Assembly: GCA_000332255.1 (NCBI GenBank)
Contig: KB235926.1
Coordinates: 2,801,777-2,865,776, forward strand
Reading direction: 5' to 3'
Origin: a cyanobacterium PCC 7702
Lineage (GTDB): Bacteria > Cyanobacteriota > Cyanobacteriia > Cyanobacteriales > Nostocaceae
Length of the DNA: 64,000 nucleotides
In this document: in pieces, positions 10,765 to 20,931 of the stretch
Layout: the number at the start of each line of letters is the position of its first letter
Position numbering within the stretch: the stretch's first letter is position 1
Translations under genes and position numbers: made by a program
The notes under the pieces: generated by a model
Databases searched by the model: none
The model's input: the letters and a program-made list of their open reading frames with translations, nothing else
What the model was told of the DNA's origin: nothing

Positions 10765-11478
10765 ATGAGAATAAATTCCACCGTCGTTTTAACTTTGACT
10801 TTATTAACCCTGATGTTGGGAGCAGGTTCGGTGAGTGCATTTTTGGGATTTGATATAGGAAGTAAGGCGCTCAAAGGCGTGACGGCGCCAGATTCACGTC
10901 CTACTACCAAATTTGCCGCTGCTAAGGCAAACAGCGCCCAACACGTAGGGTTAACGCTTTTAAAAGAGGAAGAAATTTTGAAAATCGTCAAAGCACGGAT
11001 TGAAGGCAAAACTCGTGCTCAATCAGAGAAAAAGGAAGAAGATGAAGATATAGCTGAAGATACAACTGCCGTCAAACAAAAGCAAAAGGAAAAGCAGCAA
11101 ACAGAAATGGCAGAAAAACCTCAAGAAGGATTTCCCATTGCTGCAGAAAATGGGGGTGTAAATTTTTCTGTACAATCAGCTCGCTACTCTGGTGGAGCTT
11201 TGCAGCTGCGGGTGAAAATGCAGAACAAAGGCAAGGATTCGGTACGTTTTTTGTATAGTTTTTTAGATGTTACGGATAACAAAGGACGGACCTTAAGTGC
11301 GAGTACAGAAGGATTGCCTTCGGAATTGCCTGCCAACGGACCAGTATATACCGGTACTATCAGCATTCCTACTGCTTTGCTGGATGATGTTAAAAGCGTC
11401 TCGCTGTCCATAACCGATTATCCTGCTCAAAAATTAAAGCTAGAAGTGGCAAACATTCCTGTAGAAAAAAGTAACTAG
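10765..11478 (+). CDS. Exported hypothetical protein with charged linker
   Basis: A 237-residue protein from ATG10765; the frame also runs upstream to a TTG at 10744. A signal peptide or N-terminal anchor (about 5-25) is followed by a Lys/Glu-rich segment, probably helical (about 70-115). A C-terminal half with alternating hydrophobic strands (about 125-237) looks like an immunoglobulin-like beta domain (NFSVQSARYSGGALQLRVKMQNKG). I do not recognise the family. It is probably periplasmic or membrane-anchored. The CNNM-family membrane protein follows 72 bases downstream on the same strand, so co-transcription is possible. Confidence 0.65.
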   Translation: MRINSTVVLTLTLLTLMLGAGSVSAFLGFDIGSKALKGVTAPDSRPTTKFAAAKANSAQHVGLTLLKEEEILKIVKARIEGKTRAQSEKKEEDEDIAEDTTAVKQKQKEKQQTEMAEKPQEGFPIAAENGGVNFSVQSARYSGGALQLRVKMQNKGKDSVRFLYSFLDVTDNKGRTLSASTEGLPSELPANGPVYTGTISIPTALLDDVKSVSLSITDYPAQKLKLEVANIPVEKSN

Positions 11479-11550
11479 GGATGAGGAATTAGGTATTTTG
11501 CTCACGAATATCCAATCACGAGCGTTAAATACTAGCTTTTTTGGCAGTAA

Positions 11551-12894
11551 GTGAGAGGTTTTCTTAACTTGAGCTGGACAGATGTAGGGCTGCGATTGTT
11601 ATCGGTACTGCTTTTGATTGCGATCAATGCCTTTTTTGTCACCGCGGAATTTGCAATGGTGACGGTACGGCGATCGCGCATTCATCAGTTAGTAGAAGCT
11701 GGGGATAGTCAGGCCTTAGCTGTGGAAGTTTTGCAACGCAGTATCGACCGCTTGCTGTCTACCACTCAATTGGGAATTACTCTCTCTAGTTTGGCATTGG
11801 GGTGGATTGGAGAAAGCACTATAGTCGTCCTGGTGAAATTATGGTTGCAGTCTTGGCCTTTACCGGGAGCCATCAATACTTTCATTGCTCATTCTTTCTC
11901 AATTCCGATTACCTTTTTTTTGATTGCTTATCTTCAAATTGTTTTGGGAGAATTGTGTCCGAAATCTTTAGCGATGCTGTACTCAGAACAGCTAGCAAGA
12001 TTTTTGGGACCTTCTGTTAGGGCGATCGTGCGTTTTTTTAGCCCTTTTATTTGGATTCTTAATCAATCAACCCGCTGTTTGTTAAGATTGTTTGGCATAG
12101 AATACACCGGTCAAAGTTGGAGATCGCCCGTAACTCCCGAGGAATTACAATTAATAATCTCCACAGAACGCGAATCTACTGGTTTGCAAGCCGGAGAACG
12201 AGAATTATTGAAAAACGTGTTCGAATTTGGGGAAGTAACAGTCCAGGCGATCATGGTTCCGCGTACCAATATCGTCGCGCTACCAGAAAATGCTACTTTG
12301 CAAACTTTTTTCGAGTATATGGCAGATAGCGGTCATTGTTGCTTTCCGGCGATCGGAGAATCTTTGGATGATATTCGCGGTATTTTTTACTTTCAAGACT
12401 TAGCACAGCCGTTAGCTGTAGGAAAGCTTGTTTTGGATACACAAATCCGACCGTGGATGCGTGTAGCAAGATTTGTACCCGAACACACGCCTTTGAGTGA
12501 ATTGCTACCGATGATGCAGCAAGAAAAGCTGGAAATGGTGATAGTTGTGGATGAGTTTGGTGCTACAGCAGGACTGGTTACGATTCAAGACGTTGTTGCC
12601 CAAATTATTGGTGAAGCTGGTGCAGCCGAAAGTACTGATGAGTTACTGATTGAGCTTGTGGAGCGGTGGACATTTTTAGTGCAAGCCCAAATCAGTGTCG
12701 AAGAACTAAATGAGGTTTTACATCTTAATTTACCCTTGAGCAAAGAATACCAAACTTTGGGTGGCTTTTTGTTATATCAATTACAAAAAGTGCCCAATCT
12801 TGGTGAAAGCTTTCGGTATGAAAATTTAGAATTTACTGTCGTCTCCATGGAAGGACCTCGCTTGCACCAAATTCAATTGCGACTTTTACAATAA
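11551..12894 (+). CDS. CNNM/CorC (hemolysin-like) membrane protein with CBS pair
   Basis: A 447-residue protein with the layout of the TlyC/CorC/CNNM family. An N-terminal DUF21 domain has three or four membrane helices (about 12-150, with NAFFVTAEFAMVTVRRSR). A cytoplasmic CBS-domain pair (about 210-340, VPRTNIVALP and VVDEFGATAGLVTIQDV) and a C-terminal CorC/HlyC domain (about 350-445) follow. Relatives are linked to Mg2+ or Co2+ export or sensing, and the CBS pair probably binds nucleotide. The start is GTG11551; a few codons downstream are alternative starts. The ion is not readable from the sequence. Confidence 0.87.
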   Translation: MRGFLNLSWTDVGLRLLSVLLLIAINAFFVTAEFAMVTVRRSRIHQLVEAGDSQALAVEVLQRSIDRLLSTTQLGITLSSLALGWIGESTIVVLVKLWLQSWPLPGAINTFIAHSFSIPITFFLIAYLQIVLGELCPKSLAMLYSEQLARFLGPSVRAIVRFFSPFIWILNQSTRCLLRLFGIEYTGQSWRSPVTPEELQLIISTERESTGLQAGERELLKNVFEFGEVTVQAIMVPRTNIVALPENATLQTFFEYMADSGHCCFPAIGESLDDIRGIFYFQDLAQPLAVGKLVLDTQIRPWMRVARFVPEHTPLSELLPMMQQEKLEMVIVVDEFGATAGLVTIQDVVAQIIGEAGAAESTDELLIELVERWTFLVQAQISVEELNEVLHLNLPLSKEYQTLGGFLLYQLQKVPNLGESFRYENLEFTVVSMEGPRLHQIQLRLLQ

Positions 12895-12903
12895 TTTTAA
12901 TTT

Positions 12904-13590
12904 TTAATTTGAATTTTGAGCGTATGGCAGGGGATCTTTTAATCCGAGTTCCGCAAAAGCAGCAAGGCGCAGGCGACAGGAATCACACACGCCACAGGCT
13001 ACATCTCCACCTGCATAGCAAGACCACGTTAGTTCCCAAGGAACTCCCAGTCGATTTCCAAGTTGGATGATTTCCGCTTTTTTCAGATACAGCAAAGGTG
13101 TAACAATTTTTACCGGTTTCCCTTCAAGTCCTTGTTTTGTTCCTAAGCGAAACACTTCTTGCATGGCTTTGATATAATCGGGGCGGCAGTCTGGATATCC
13201 AGAGTAATCCAAGGCATTGACTCCGATGTAGATACGTTCTGCTTTGATGGTTTCGGCGTAGGCAAGGGCAAAGCTTAAGAATATGGTATTGCGGGCAGGA
13301 ACGTAGGTAACAGGAATGTTTTGTGACATTTCCTCCAGAGAGCGCCCCGTAGGTAAATCGATGCTATCGTCGGTAAGAGCCGAACCTCCCCACTGTCGCA
13401 AGTCAAAACTCACTACTTGGTGTTGGATGACATTTGCTTTTTGAGCGATTGCCAACGCGGAGTGCAACTCTCGTCGGTGTCGCTGCTGGTAATCAAAGGA
13501 AATGGTATAACACTCACAGCCCTCTGCCAAGGCTTGGTAGAGAACTGTACAAGAGTCTAATCCTCCAGACAATAAAATTACAGCTTTCAT
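12904..13590 (-). CDS. queC: 7-cyano-7-deazaguanine synthase QueC
   Basis: A 228-residue ATP-dependent enzyme that turns 7-carboxy-7-deazaguanine into preQ0 in queuosine synthesis. The PP-loop SGGLDSC lies near residue 8, and the C-terminal zinc site comprises the four Cys of CYAGGDVACGVCDSC. ATG13590 is preferred over an in-frame TTG two codons upstream. The upstream region was examined for a preQ1 riboswitch, and none was convincing. Confidence 0.95.
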   Translation of the reverse strand: MKAVILLSGGLDSCTVLYQALAEGCECYTISFDYQQRHRRELHSALAIAQKANVIQHQVVSFDLRQWGGSALTDDSIDLPTGRSLEEMSQNIPVTYVPARNTIFLSFALAYAETIKAERIYIGVNALDYSGYPDCRPDYIKAMQEVFRLGTKQGLEGKPVKIVTPLLYLKKAEIIQLGNRLGVPWELTWSCYAGGDVACGVCDSCRLRLAAFAELGLKDPLPYAQNSN

Positions 13591-14057
13591 CTTCAACAGC
13601 GGGAAGTTACTATCCTGGATTAGTTCCAGTTCACAGTTAATAGTCTTCTTTGGAATTGCTGAGTGCCACCCGCAGGCTGTAGCCCGGTAATATTTGTAAC
13701 TTGAAATACAAAAATTATTTCCGATTCCTAGTATTTCTTCGCTTTATTATACTCTAAAATAAATTTTCTTAATTCCAATACTTTCAATTAATTTTCAATT
13801 ACAGTCAACTTTCCCCTTCCTAAAACGCAGTTACTTTTATGACATTACCGATTCTAATAAAGTTAAAAAATATACATATATGTTTGCGAACTATACAAAG
13901 TATAACCAGATAATGGGAACTCGTAACAAACTTTGAAATTCTTCATAAACAGAACCTCTATGTTACCATCTGGATGGTTTTAGACGATTGGTCACTGGCT
14001 GTTTTAGTATCAAAGCCAACGGGCTTAGCGTCTCTAAATTTGGTGGTTGAGGAGAGA
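13591..14057. other. Divergent intergenic region, queC / oxidoreductase
   Basis: About 470 A+T-rich bases between two divergent genes that must hold both promoters. I see no convincing riboswitch, tRNA or protein-coding signal. The oxidoreductase frame stays open back to 13974, but without a ribosome site there. Confidence 0.5.
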
Positions 14058-15149
14058 ATGAGAGTGCAAGATAGCAGCATGTCAGCAGGAGAACACAACG
14101 GACACGGACACCGGACCCAGCCCCGTCCGATTCGCATAGGTGTCATCGGGGTAGGCAACATGGGACAACACCATGCTCGTGTTCTGAGTTCTATGAAAGA
14201 CGTTGAACTGGTCGGTGTAGCAGACATTAATGTGGAGCGAGGATTGGAAACCGCTAGTAAATACAAGGTGCGTTTTTTTGAAGATTACTGTGACTTGCTG
14301 CCCCATGTGGAGGCGGTTTGCATTGCCGTTCCCACGCGTTTGCATTATGCAGTTGGCATCACCTGTCTTTTAGCAGGAATTCATGTTTTGATTGAAAAGC
14401 CAATTGCAGCAAGTATTTCCGAGGCAGAATCGCTGGTAAATGCTGCTGCTGAGTCGGGGTGCATTTTGCAAGTAGGTCACATTGAACGCTTTAGTCCGGC
14501 ATTTCAAGAATTGAGTAAGGTGTTGAAGACTGAAGAAGTACTGGCATTAGAAGCCCATCGCATGAGTCCTTATTCCAATCGTGCCAACGATGTTTCAGTA
14601 GTATTGGATTTAATGATCCACGATATTGACCTACTTTTAGAATTGGCCGCTTCTCCGGTAGTAAAATTAACAGCTAGTGGCAATCGCACCTTGGACTCTG
14701 GTTACCTAGATTACGTGACTGCTACCCTCGGATTCGCCAATGGCATTGTTGCTACCTTGACTGCAAGCAAAGTTACTCATCGCAAGATCCGCACTATTGT
14801 AGCGCATTGTAAAAATTCGTATACTGAGGCAGATTTTCTCAAAAATGAAATTTTGATTCACCGCCATATAACCAATAACTCCATAGGAGACTACCGACAA
14901 GTACTATACAAACAGGACGGTGTCATAGAAAGAGTTTATACCAGCAACACAGATAAACTAGGAGCAGAATTGGAACATTTTGTTAACTGCGTGCGCGGTG
15001 GCAATCAACCTTCTGTTGGTGGCGAACAAGCGCTCAAAGCCCTGAGGTTGGCAAGTTTAGTTGAACAGATGGTTCTAGAAGATAAGGTTTGGAATCCATT
15101 AGATTGGGAATCGGAAACAAAAGTGCAGTCTTTAACACCCACTGTTTAA
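14058..15149 (+). CDS. Gfo/Idh/MocA-family NAD(P)-dependent oxidoreductase
   Basis: A 363-residue sugar-type dehydrogenase. The N-terminal Rossmann fold carries GVIGVGNMGQHHARVL and ends in the family motif EKPIA. The C-terminal alpha/beta domain includes the HIERF and DLMIHDIDLLLEL stretches with the usual active-site His and Asp. Closest in style to UDP-N-acetylglucosamine 3-dehydrogenase-like members, but the substrate is not readable. ATG14058 is chosen because a GAGGAG site lies 5 bases upstream; the frame is open to 13974. No sugar-nucleotide cluster surrounds it. Confidence 0.85.
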   Translation: MRVQDSSMSAGEHNGHGHRTQPRPIRIGVIGVGNMGQHHARVLSSMKDVELVGVADINVERGLETASKYKVRFFEDYCDLLPHVEAVCIAVPTRLHYAVGITCLLAGIHVLIEKPIAASISEAESLVNAAAESGCILQVGHIERFSPAFQELSKVLKTEEVLALEAHRMSPYSNRANDVSVVLDLMIHDIDLLLELAASPVVKLTASGNRTLDSGYLDYVTATLGFANGIVATLTASKVTHRKIRTIVAHCKNSYTEADFLKNEILIHRHITNNSIGDYRQVLYKQDGVIERVYTSNTDKLGAELEHFVNCVRGGNQPSVGGEQALKALRLASLVEQMVLEDKVWNPLDWESETKVQSLTPTV

Positions 15150-15308
15150 AACAGTATAAAAGTGGCAAAAGGGGAGAACAGGAAAAGTAAACAATTGCTT
15201 TTTCTGGTTCTCCTTTGATGTATAAAGTCGCTATTGCTTGATGGATAGTTACCGACACAAACGGGAGCGATCGCTCTCATAGCAAGGCAGATAATAAGGA
15301 TTGCGGTG

Positions 15309-15923
15309 ATGACAGATTGGATCAAAGCTACTATAGAATCCTTGGGCTACACGGGTATTGCCCTGCTGATGTTCTTAGAGAACTTGTTTCCACCCATACC
15401 TTCAGAATTGATTATGCCACTGGCAGGATACACGGCCAATTTGCCCGGGGCAAAGCTGAATATTATTGGTGTATTTTTGGCAGGATTAACAGGTTCGGTA
15501 CTGGGGGCAATCTTTTGGTATTATCCTGGCAAATTTCTCAGCCAAAGGCGCTTGCAAGCACTGGTCAACAGATACGGTAAGTGGTTGTCCATATCTGGCA
15601 AAGACATTATCAAAGCAAAAGACTGGTTTGACAGACAAGGTAAAAAAGCTGTATTTATCGGTCGGCTTGTACCTGGAGTCCGCACTTTCATTTCTATTCC
15701 TGCAGGCATTAGTGATATGCGTCTGCCATCTTTTATATTTTATACAACTTTAGGTAGCGCTTGCTGGGTAGGTTTGCTAACATACACAGGATACGTGTTG
15801 GGTAGTCAATATGAACTTGTGGACAAGTACCTTGCTCCCGTATCTAAATTTGTGCTTGCCACCCTGCTGTTGGGTTTTTTTTTCTGGGTGCTGAAGCGCA
15901 AGCGCAAAAACAAAAGGAGATAA
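15309..15923 (+). CDS. DedA family membrane protein
   Basis: A 204-residue polytopic protein of the DedA/VTT family. It has the family opening FLENLFPPIPSE, a re-entrant region with the GRLVPGVRTFISIPAG motif, about five hydrophobic segments and a basic C-terminal tail. DedA proteins act in membrane lipid (undecaprenyl phosphate or phospholipid) translocation and proton-motive-force maintenance. ATG15309 is preferred over GTG15306 and has AAGG about 9 bases upstream. The exact substrate here is unknown. Confidence 0.9.
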   Translation: MTDWIKATIESLGYTGIALLMFLENLFPPIPSELIMPLAGYTANLPGAKLNIIGVFLAGLTGSVLGAIFWYYPGKFLSQRRLQALVNRYGKWLSISGKDIIKAKDWFDRQGKKAVFIGRLVPGVRTFISIPAGISDMRLPSFIFYTTLGSACWVGLLTYTGYVLGSQYELVDKYLAPVSKFVLATLLLGFFFWVLKRKRKNKRR

Positions 15924-16187
15924 CACACTTCCATTAAATTACAAAAATGGTTTTTTGGTGTAAAAAGTATCCTTAAGAGGAGCAAACCTCCTTTTCATCT
16001 CTATCGTCTATCGTGATTTTTAATGCTAAAAAAATCCGTAACAATTCTGATAAGCGAAATCAGTACAAAATCAGTATTCCTGGTACGTTTGCTCCTACGG
16101 TTGACGCTATCAAGAATTTCTGATACACGGATTTTTGTAAGATGACCATGGTAATTTGTTAAAGCTAAGTAAATACTAGGAGCTTTC

Positions 16188-17330
16188 ATGACAGACCAAC
16201 CAACTGCCGCCACCCCCATGAATGCCGCTGCTATACCTATGAATAGAGTTTCGGCATCTACTCCGATCAACGCTAGTCCCGCAGTACCAAATAACTTAAG
16301 TACCGGGAAAAAAATCCTTAGCGTCGATCTGGGTAGAACTTCCACAAAAGCTTGTATTACCCGTGAACCAGGCAATGTCATATTTATTTCTGCCAATGTT
16401 AAGGAAATGTCAATGGAACAAGTGCGGGGTGGTGTATTTGAAGCCCGCGCTACCGACCCCTTAATGGATCTGTGGTTGGAGTATCAAGGTAGTGGATATG
16501 CTGTCGGTCAACTCGCAGCAGATTTTGGTGCTAACTTAGGAGTGGGCAAATCCAAGGTCGAGGACGCCCTGGTAAAAGTCTTGGCTTGTGCTGGTTACTT
16601 TAAGCTCAAAGACGAAATCTTTGTGGTGGTGGGCTTACCTTATCTTTCTCAAGAACAGTTTGAAAAGGAAAAAGCCCAGTTAATCAGCCAATTGGAAGGT
16701 CCCCATGTCATGAACTTCCGTGGCGAATCTGTCTCCTTGAACGTTAGTAAGGTATGGGTAATGCCAGAAGGCTATGGCAGCCTGCTATGGTGTGAAGCTA
16801 AACCCAACAAAGGTGCTATGCCAGACTTTACCAAAGTTTCGGCAGCAATTGTCGATATCGGCCACCAAACTATTGATTGCTTGATGGTGGATAACTTCCG
16901 CTTTGCTCGAGGTGCTTCCAAGAGTGAAGATTTTGGTATGAGCAAGTTTTACGAACTGGTAGCCGCAGAAGTAGAAGGAGCTGACAGTCAGTCTCTGGCA
17001 CTAATTGCTGCTGTCAACAGACCCAAAGGCGATCGCTTTTATCGTCCCCGCGGCGCCAGCAAGCCTACAAATCTAGACGATATTCTCCCCAATCTTACCG
17101 AGATGTTTTCGCGGGAAATTTGCAGTCGTGTGCTAGCATGGCTACCAGAGCGCGTCACCGATGTTATTCTCACCGGCGGTGGTGGAGAGTATTTCTGGGA
17201 AGACGTTCAACGTCTGCTGAAAGATGCCAAAATTAACGCCCATTTGGCTTCCCCTTCCCGGCAGGCTAACGCTCTGGGACAATATATTTATGCAGAAGCA
17301 CAGCTTGCCAACCGCTCTCCTAGGGCTTAA
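16188..17330 (+). CDS. ParM-like actin ATPase, chromosomal (CorM-type)
   Basis: A 380-residue actin-fold ATPase of the ParM/StbA group. After a flexible Ala/Pro/Asn-rich extension of ~40 residues come the phosphate-1 loop ILSVDLGRTSTKA (Asp47), the phosphate-2 loop AAIVDIGHQTIDC near 222, and the adenosine motif DVILTGGGGEYF near 327. The polymerisation core is complete. A ribbon-helix-helix partner follows after 5 bases. Chromosomal ParMR homologues in multicellular cyanobacteria were recently described as CorMR, a membrane-associated cytoskeleton governing cell shape rather than DNA segregation. Assignment to that system rests on my recollection plus context. No plasmid functions are seen nearby. 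Confidence 0.8.
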   Translation: MTDQPTAATPMNAAAIPMNRVSASTPINASPAVPNNLSTGKKILSVDLGRTSTKACITREPGNVIFISANVKEMSMEQVRGGVFEARATDPLMDLWLEYQGSGYAVGQLAADFGANLGVGKSKVEDALVKVLACAGYFKLKDEIFVVVGLPYLSQEQFEKEKAQLISQLEGPHVMNFRGESVSLNVSKVWVMPEGYGSLLWCEAKPNKGAMPDFTKVSAAIVDIGHQTIDCLMVDNFRFARGASKSEDFGMSKFYELVAAEVEGADSQSLALIAAVNRPKGDRFYRPRGASKPTNLDDILPNLTEMFSREICSRVLAWLPERVTDVILTGGGGEYFWEDVQRLLKDAKINAHLASPSRQANALGQYIYAEAQLANRSPRA

Positions 17331-17335
17331 CACGA

Positions 17336-17863
17336 ATGTTCCAATGGTCAAAAAAGATAGTTAAATCGGTTACGTTTAACCCAGGGGTGGCTGACGAAAG
17401 TTTGTTAGCACTTGTCGAAAGCCATTTGGACAAAAATCCAGAAAAAAGTTTCAGTGACCTCTGTAAAGAGGCCCTGTGGCAATCTTTGTGCGTACCGCAA
17501 TCTGTGCGACCAAACCTACAGTCACCCCTACCACCGACAGAAAAACCAGCAGCAGCAGGAGGATGGGAAGCACAACTGACTGCAGTGCAAAGTCAATTGG
17601 CTGACCTGGAGGAACGTTTTTTTGCCAAGACATCTCATCGGTTGGAGATGATGGAACAGTATCTGATGCAACTAACTCAACAAGTTGCCCAGCTGAGCGT
17701 TACGATTAATAAGTTACAAGTTGTCCAGACACCGGTCCCACCCACAGCAGCAGAAGTAGTCAACAATACTTCTGCTCATCATACCACTACTTCTGCCACC
17801 GCACCTTCCCAAGAGGCAGACCCTTTAATTAGTCGGTTAAGTCAATATCTGGATGATTTCTAG
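17336..17863 (+). CDS. ParR-like ribbon-helix-helix adaptor (CorR-type)
   Basis: A 175-residue partner of the ParM-like actin. The first residues MFQWSKKIVKSV form a basic amphipathic stretch. Residues about 12-50 fit a ribbon-helix-helix fold (strand SVTFNPG, helices around ESLLALVESHL and SFSDLCKEALWQSL). A low-complexity linker leads to a coiled coil (about 80-130), and a conserved-looking acidic end, LISRLSQYLDDF, could bind the filament tip as in plasmid ParR. In the CorMR model the adaptor binds membrane; the N-terminal stretch could be that anchor (inference). It starts 5 bases after the actin gene, so translation is probably coupled. Confidence 0.72.
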   Translation: MFQWSKKIVKSVTFNPGVADESLLALVESHLDKNPEKSFSDLCKEALWQSLCVPQSVRPNLQSPLPPTEKPAAAGGWEAQLTAVQSQLADLEERFFAKTSHRLEMMEQYLMQLTQQVAQLSVTINKLQVVQTPVPPTAAEVVNNTSAHHTTTSATAPSQEADPLISRLSQYLDDF

Positions 17864-18053
17864 GAAAAAACTGAGTGGGAGAAAATTTTGCTGCTGCGTG
17901 CAATCTCCTTAATGGGAAATCCTGTTAAGGAGGTTTAATATTTTTATATATTTAGGGTGTTACTAGCACGATTTTTAACACTTGTGATAGTTTTGTTACC
18001 GAGCTACCGGTGTCAATGATAGAATCCTCCTAAACTGAAGTTGGGATACCTTC

Positions 18054-19502
18054 ATGCCAGTTGCTGCTAACTTAATCAAGTTTGGTACGGATGGCTGGCG
18101 GGGTGTGATTGGCGATGAGTTCACCTTTGAACGTCTAGCTAGGGTCGCGCCAGCTGCCGCTAAAGTGTTATTTGAAACCTACAAAGACCAGGTAGGCGCT
18201 CGCAAAGTTATCATCGGTTACGATCGCCGATTCATGGCAGAAGATTTTGCTTGGAAAGCAGCCACCACAGTCTCTCAGGCAGGATTTGACGTGCTGTTTA
18301 GCGAAACTTATGCACCAACCCCAGCTTTTAGTTGGGCAGCAAAACAATACCACGCTTCGGGTGCGCTGGTAATCACTGCTAGCCACAACCCCGCACAGTA
18401 TTTGGGCTTAAAAGTCAAAGGTGCATTCGGTGGTTCCGTACCGCCAGAAGTAACTAAAAAGATAGAAGCCCTTCTCCAAGAAGAAATATCATCTCCTACT
18501 TCGGTTGCTACTCCCGGCAAGATAGAAAAATTCAATCCTTGGGACGATTATTGCCAACAGCTAAAAGAAAAAGTCAATATTGTTAAAATCCGTAATGCCA
18601 TTGATGCAGGAGAGCTTACCGTCTTTGCTGATGTGATGCACGGTGCTGCTGCAGGTGGACTTGCAATGCTCATTGGCGAAAAAGTACAAGAAATCAACAG
18701 CGATCGCGATCCCACCTTCGAAGGTGGTGCACCAGAACCCTTACCCAAGTACCTTTCCCGACTGTTTGCACTGATCCGCTCTCACCAACAACAGCACCCC
18801 TCAGGCTTAACGGTAGGATTGGTATTCGACGGTGACTGCGATCGCATCGCCGCCGTTGACGGTGCAGGTAATTTCCTCAGCTCCCAAATTTTAATTCCGA
18901 TATTAATCGACCACTTGACCTTACGGCGCAACTTCCGCGGTGAAATTGTCAAAACCGTTAGTGGCTCGGATTTGATTCCTCGAGTAGCAGCATTGCACCA
19001 ACTCCCAGTATTTGAAACAGCTGTAGGCTACAAATACATCGCTGATAGAATGCTAACCACAAAAGTATTGTTGGGTGGCGAAGAGTCCGGAGGAATTGGT
19101 TATGGTAACCACATTCCAGAACGGGATGCTCTTTTGTCAGCATTGTACGTACTAGAAGCGATCGTGGACTCAAAATTAGATTTGAGCGAGTACTACCGAC
19201 GCTTGCAACAACAAACAGGTTTTACGTCCGCCTACGATCGCATTGATTTACCCTTATCTAGCATGGAAGTGCGAGCTCGTCTTTTACAGCAACTGCAAAA
19301 CCAACCCTTCTCAGAAATTGCCAGCTTACCAGTCATTGATTGTCAAACTATAGACGGTTACAAATTTCGCCTTGCCGATGGTAGCTGGTTAATGATTCGT
19401 TTTAGCGGTACGGAACCGGTTTTGCGCCTCTACTGCGAAGCTCCTACACTCGAACAAGTCCATCGAACTTTGGCTTGGGCAAAACAGTGGGCACAATCGT
19501 AG
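18054..19502 (+). CDS. Phosphoglucomutase/phosphomannomutase family protein
   Basis: A 482-residue alpha-D-phosphohexomutase. It opens with FGTDGWRG, and has the catalytic phosphoserine loop VITASHNP (Ser near 109), the metal-binding DGDCDR, the sugar loop GGEESGG and the phosphate-binding RFSGTEP near the C-terminus. All four domains are complete. It interconverts hexose 1- and 6-phosphates; whether glucose, mannose or both is not readable. It is followed by rdgB on the same strand after 65 bases. Confidence 0.92.
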   Translation: MPVAANLIKFGTDGWRGVIGDEFTFERLARVAPAAAKVLFETYKDQVGARKVIIGYDRRFMAEDFAWKAATTVSQAGFDVLFSETYAPTPAFSWAAKQYHASGALVITASHNPAQYLGLKVKGAFGGSVPPEVTKKIEALLQEEISSPTSVATPGKIEKFNPWDDYCQQLKEKVNIVKIRNAIDAGELTVFADVMHGAAAGGLAMLIGEKVQEINSDRDPTFEGGAPEPLPKYLSRLFALIRSHQQQHPSGLTVGLVFDGDCDRIAAVDGAGNFLSSQILIPILIDHLTLRRNFRGEIVKTVSGSDLIPRVAALHQLPVFETAVGYKYIADRMLTTKVLLGGEESGGIGYGNHIPERDALLSALYVLEAIVDSKLDLSEYYRRLQQQTGFTSAYDRIDLPLSSMEVRARLLQQLQNQPFSEIASLPVIDCQTIDGYKFRLADGSWLMIRFSGTEPVLRLYCEAPTLEQVHRTLAWAKQWAQS

Positions 19503-19567
19503 GTAGAAAAAAGTAAAAGAAAAATGGTCGATTTCACCGCCAAATCACCCATCACATCCGCTGACTG

Positions 19568-20155
19568 ATGACAAAATTACTTGTAGTGGCAACAGGAAAT
19601 CCAGGAAAACTGCTGGAAATGCAAGCTTACCTGGCTAACTCTGGTTGGGAATTAAGACTCAAACCTGAAGAATTGGAAATTGAAGAAACAGGAGACACCT
19701 TTGTTGCTAATGCATGTCTCAAAGCATCCCAAGTCGCAAAAGCAACAGGTAACTGGGCGATCGCCGATGACTCTGGCTTGCAGGTAGATGCTTTAAATGG
19801 TGCGCCAGGAGTTTATTCTGCACGTTACGGAAACAGCGATGCGTTCCGCATAGCCAGGTTATTGCGAGAATTGGGCGAACAATCCCAGCGACAAGCTCAG
19901 TTTGTTTGTGTAGTGGCGATCGCTCGTCCTGATGGCGCGATCGTCCTGCAATCAGAAGGCATTTGTCAAGGTGAAATTCTTTACGCACCCCGCGGTAATT
20001 ACGGTTTTGGCTACGACCCCATTTTTTACGTTCCAGAAAAACAAATGACCTTTGCGGAGATGACACCAGAGCTGAAGCGCGCAGTTAGCCATCGAGGAAA
20101 AGCTTTTGCCAATTTACTTCCAAAGTTGGCAAGTTTGGAAATCACTGATAGCTAG
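19568..20155 (+). CDS. rdgB: XTP/dITP pyrophosphatase (HAM1/RdgB family)
   Basis: A 195-residue house-cleaning enzyme that removes non-canonical purine nucleoside triphosphates (dITP, XTP). Family motifs are present: N-terminal VVATGNPGKLLEM, ADDSGLQVDALNGAPGVYSARY, and GFGYDPIFYVP. Length is normal. The gene converges on glnB. Confidence 0.95.
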   Translation: MTKLLVVATGNPGKLLEMQAYLANSGWELRLKPEELEIEETGDTFVANACLKASQVAKATGNWAIADDSGLQVDALNGAPGVYSARYGNSDAFRIARLLRELGEQSQRQAQFVCVVAIARPDGAIVLQSEGICQGEILYAPRGNYGFGYDPIFYVPEKQMTFAEMTPELKRAVSHRGKAFANLLPKLASLEITDS

Positions 20156-20164
20156 TTGCTAATT

Positions 20165-20189
20165 GCTAATCTTGATACGAGCGATTAGC
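20165..20189. repeat. Short inverted repeat between convergent rdgB and glnB
   Basis: GCTAATC (20165-20171) pairs with GATTAGC (20183-20189) around an 11-base loop, within a run of related GCTAAT/ATTAGC heptamers. It may serve as a two-way transcription stop, but no U-tract follows directly. Similar TAGC-type heptamer repeats are common between cyanobacterial genes. Confidence 0.4.
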
Positions 20190-20219
20190 TATTAGCGATT
20201 AGCCATCTACGAAAATTTT

Positions 20220-20931
<712 letters not shown>

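Noticed and set aside
13591-13720. preQ1 riboswitch upstream of queC
   Set aside because: The stretch with GGGCTACAGCC has no consistent class I or II fold and lacks the conserved A-rich tail before the start.
16188-17863. Integrated plasmid partition locus
   Set aside because: No replication, conjugation or toxin-antitoxin genes and no tandem centromere repeats nearby; housekeeping genes flank both sides.
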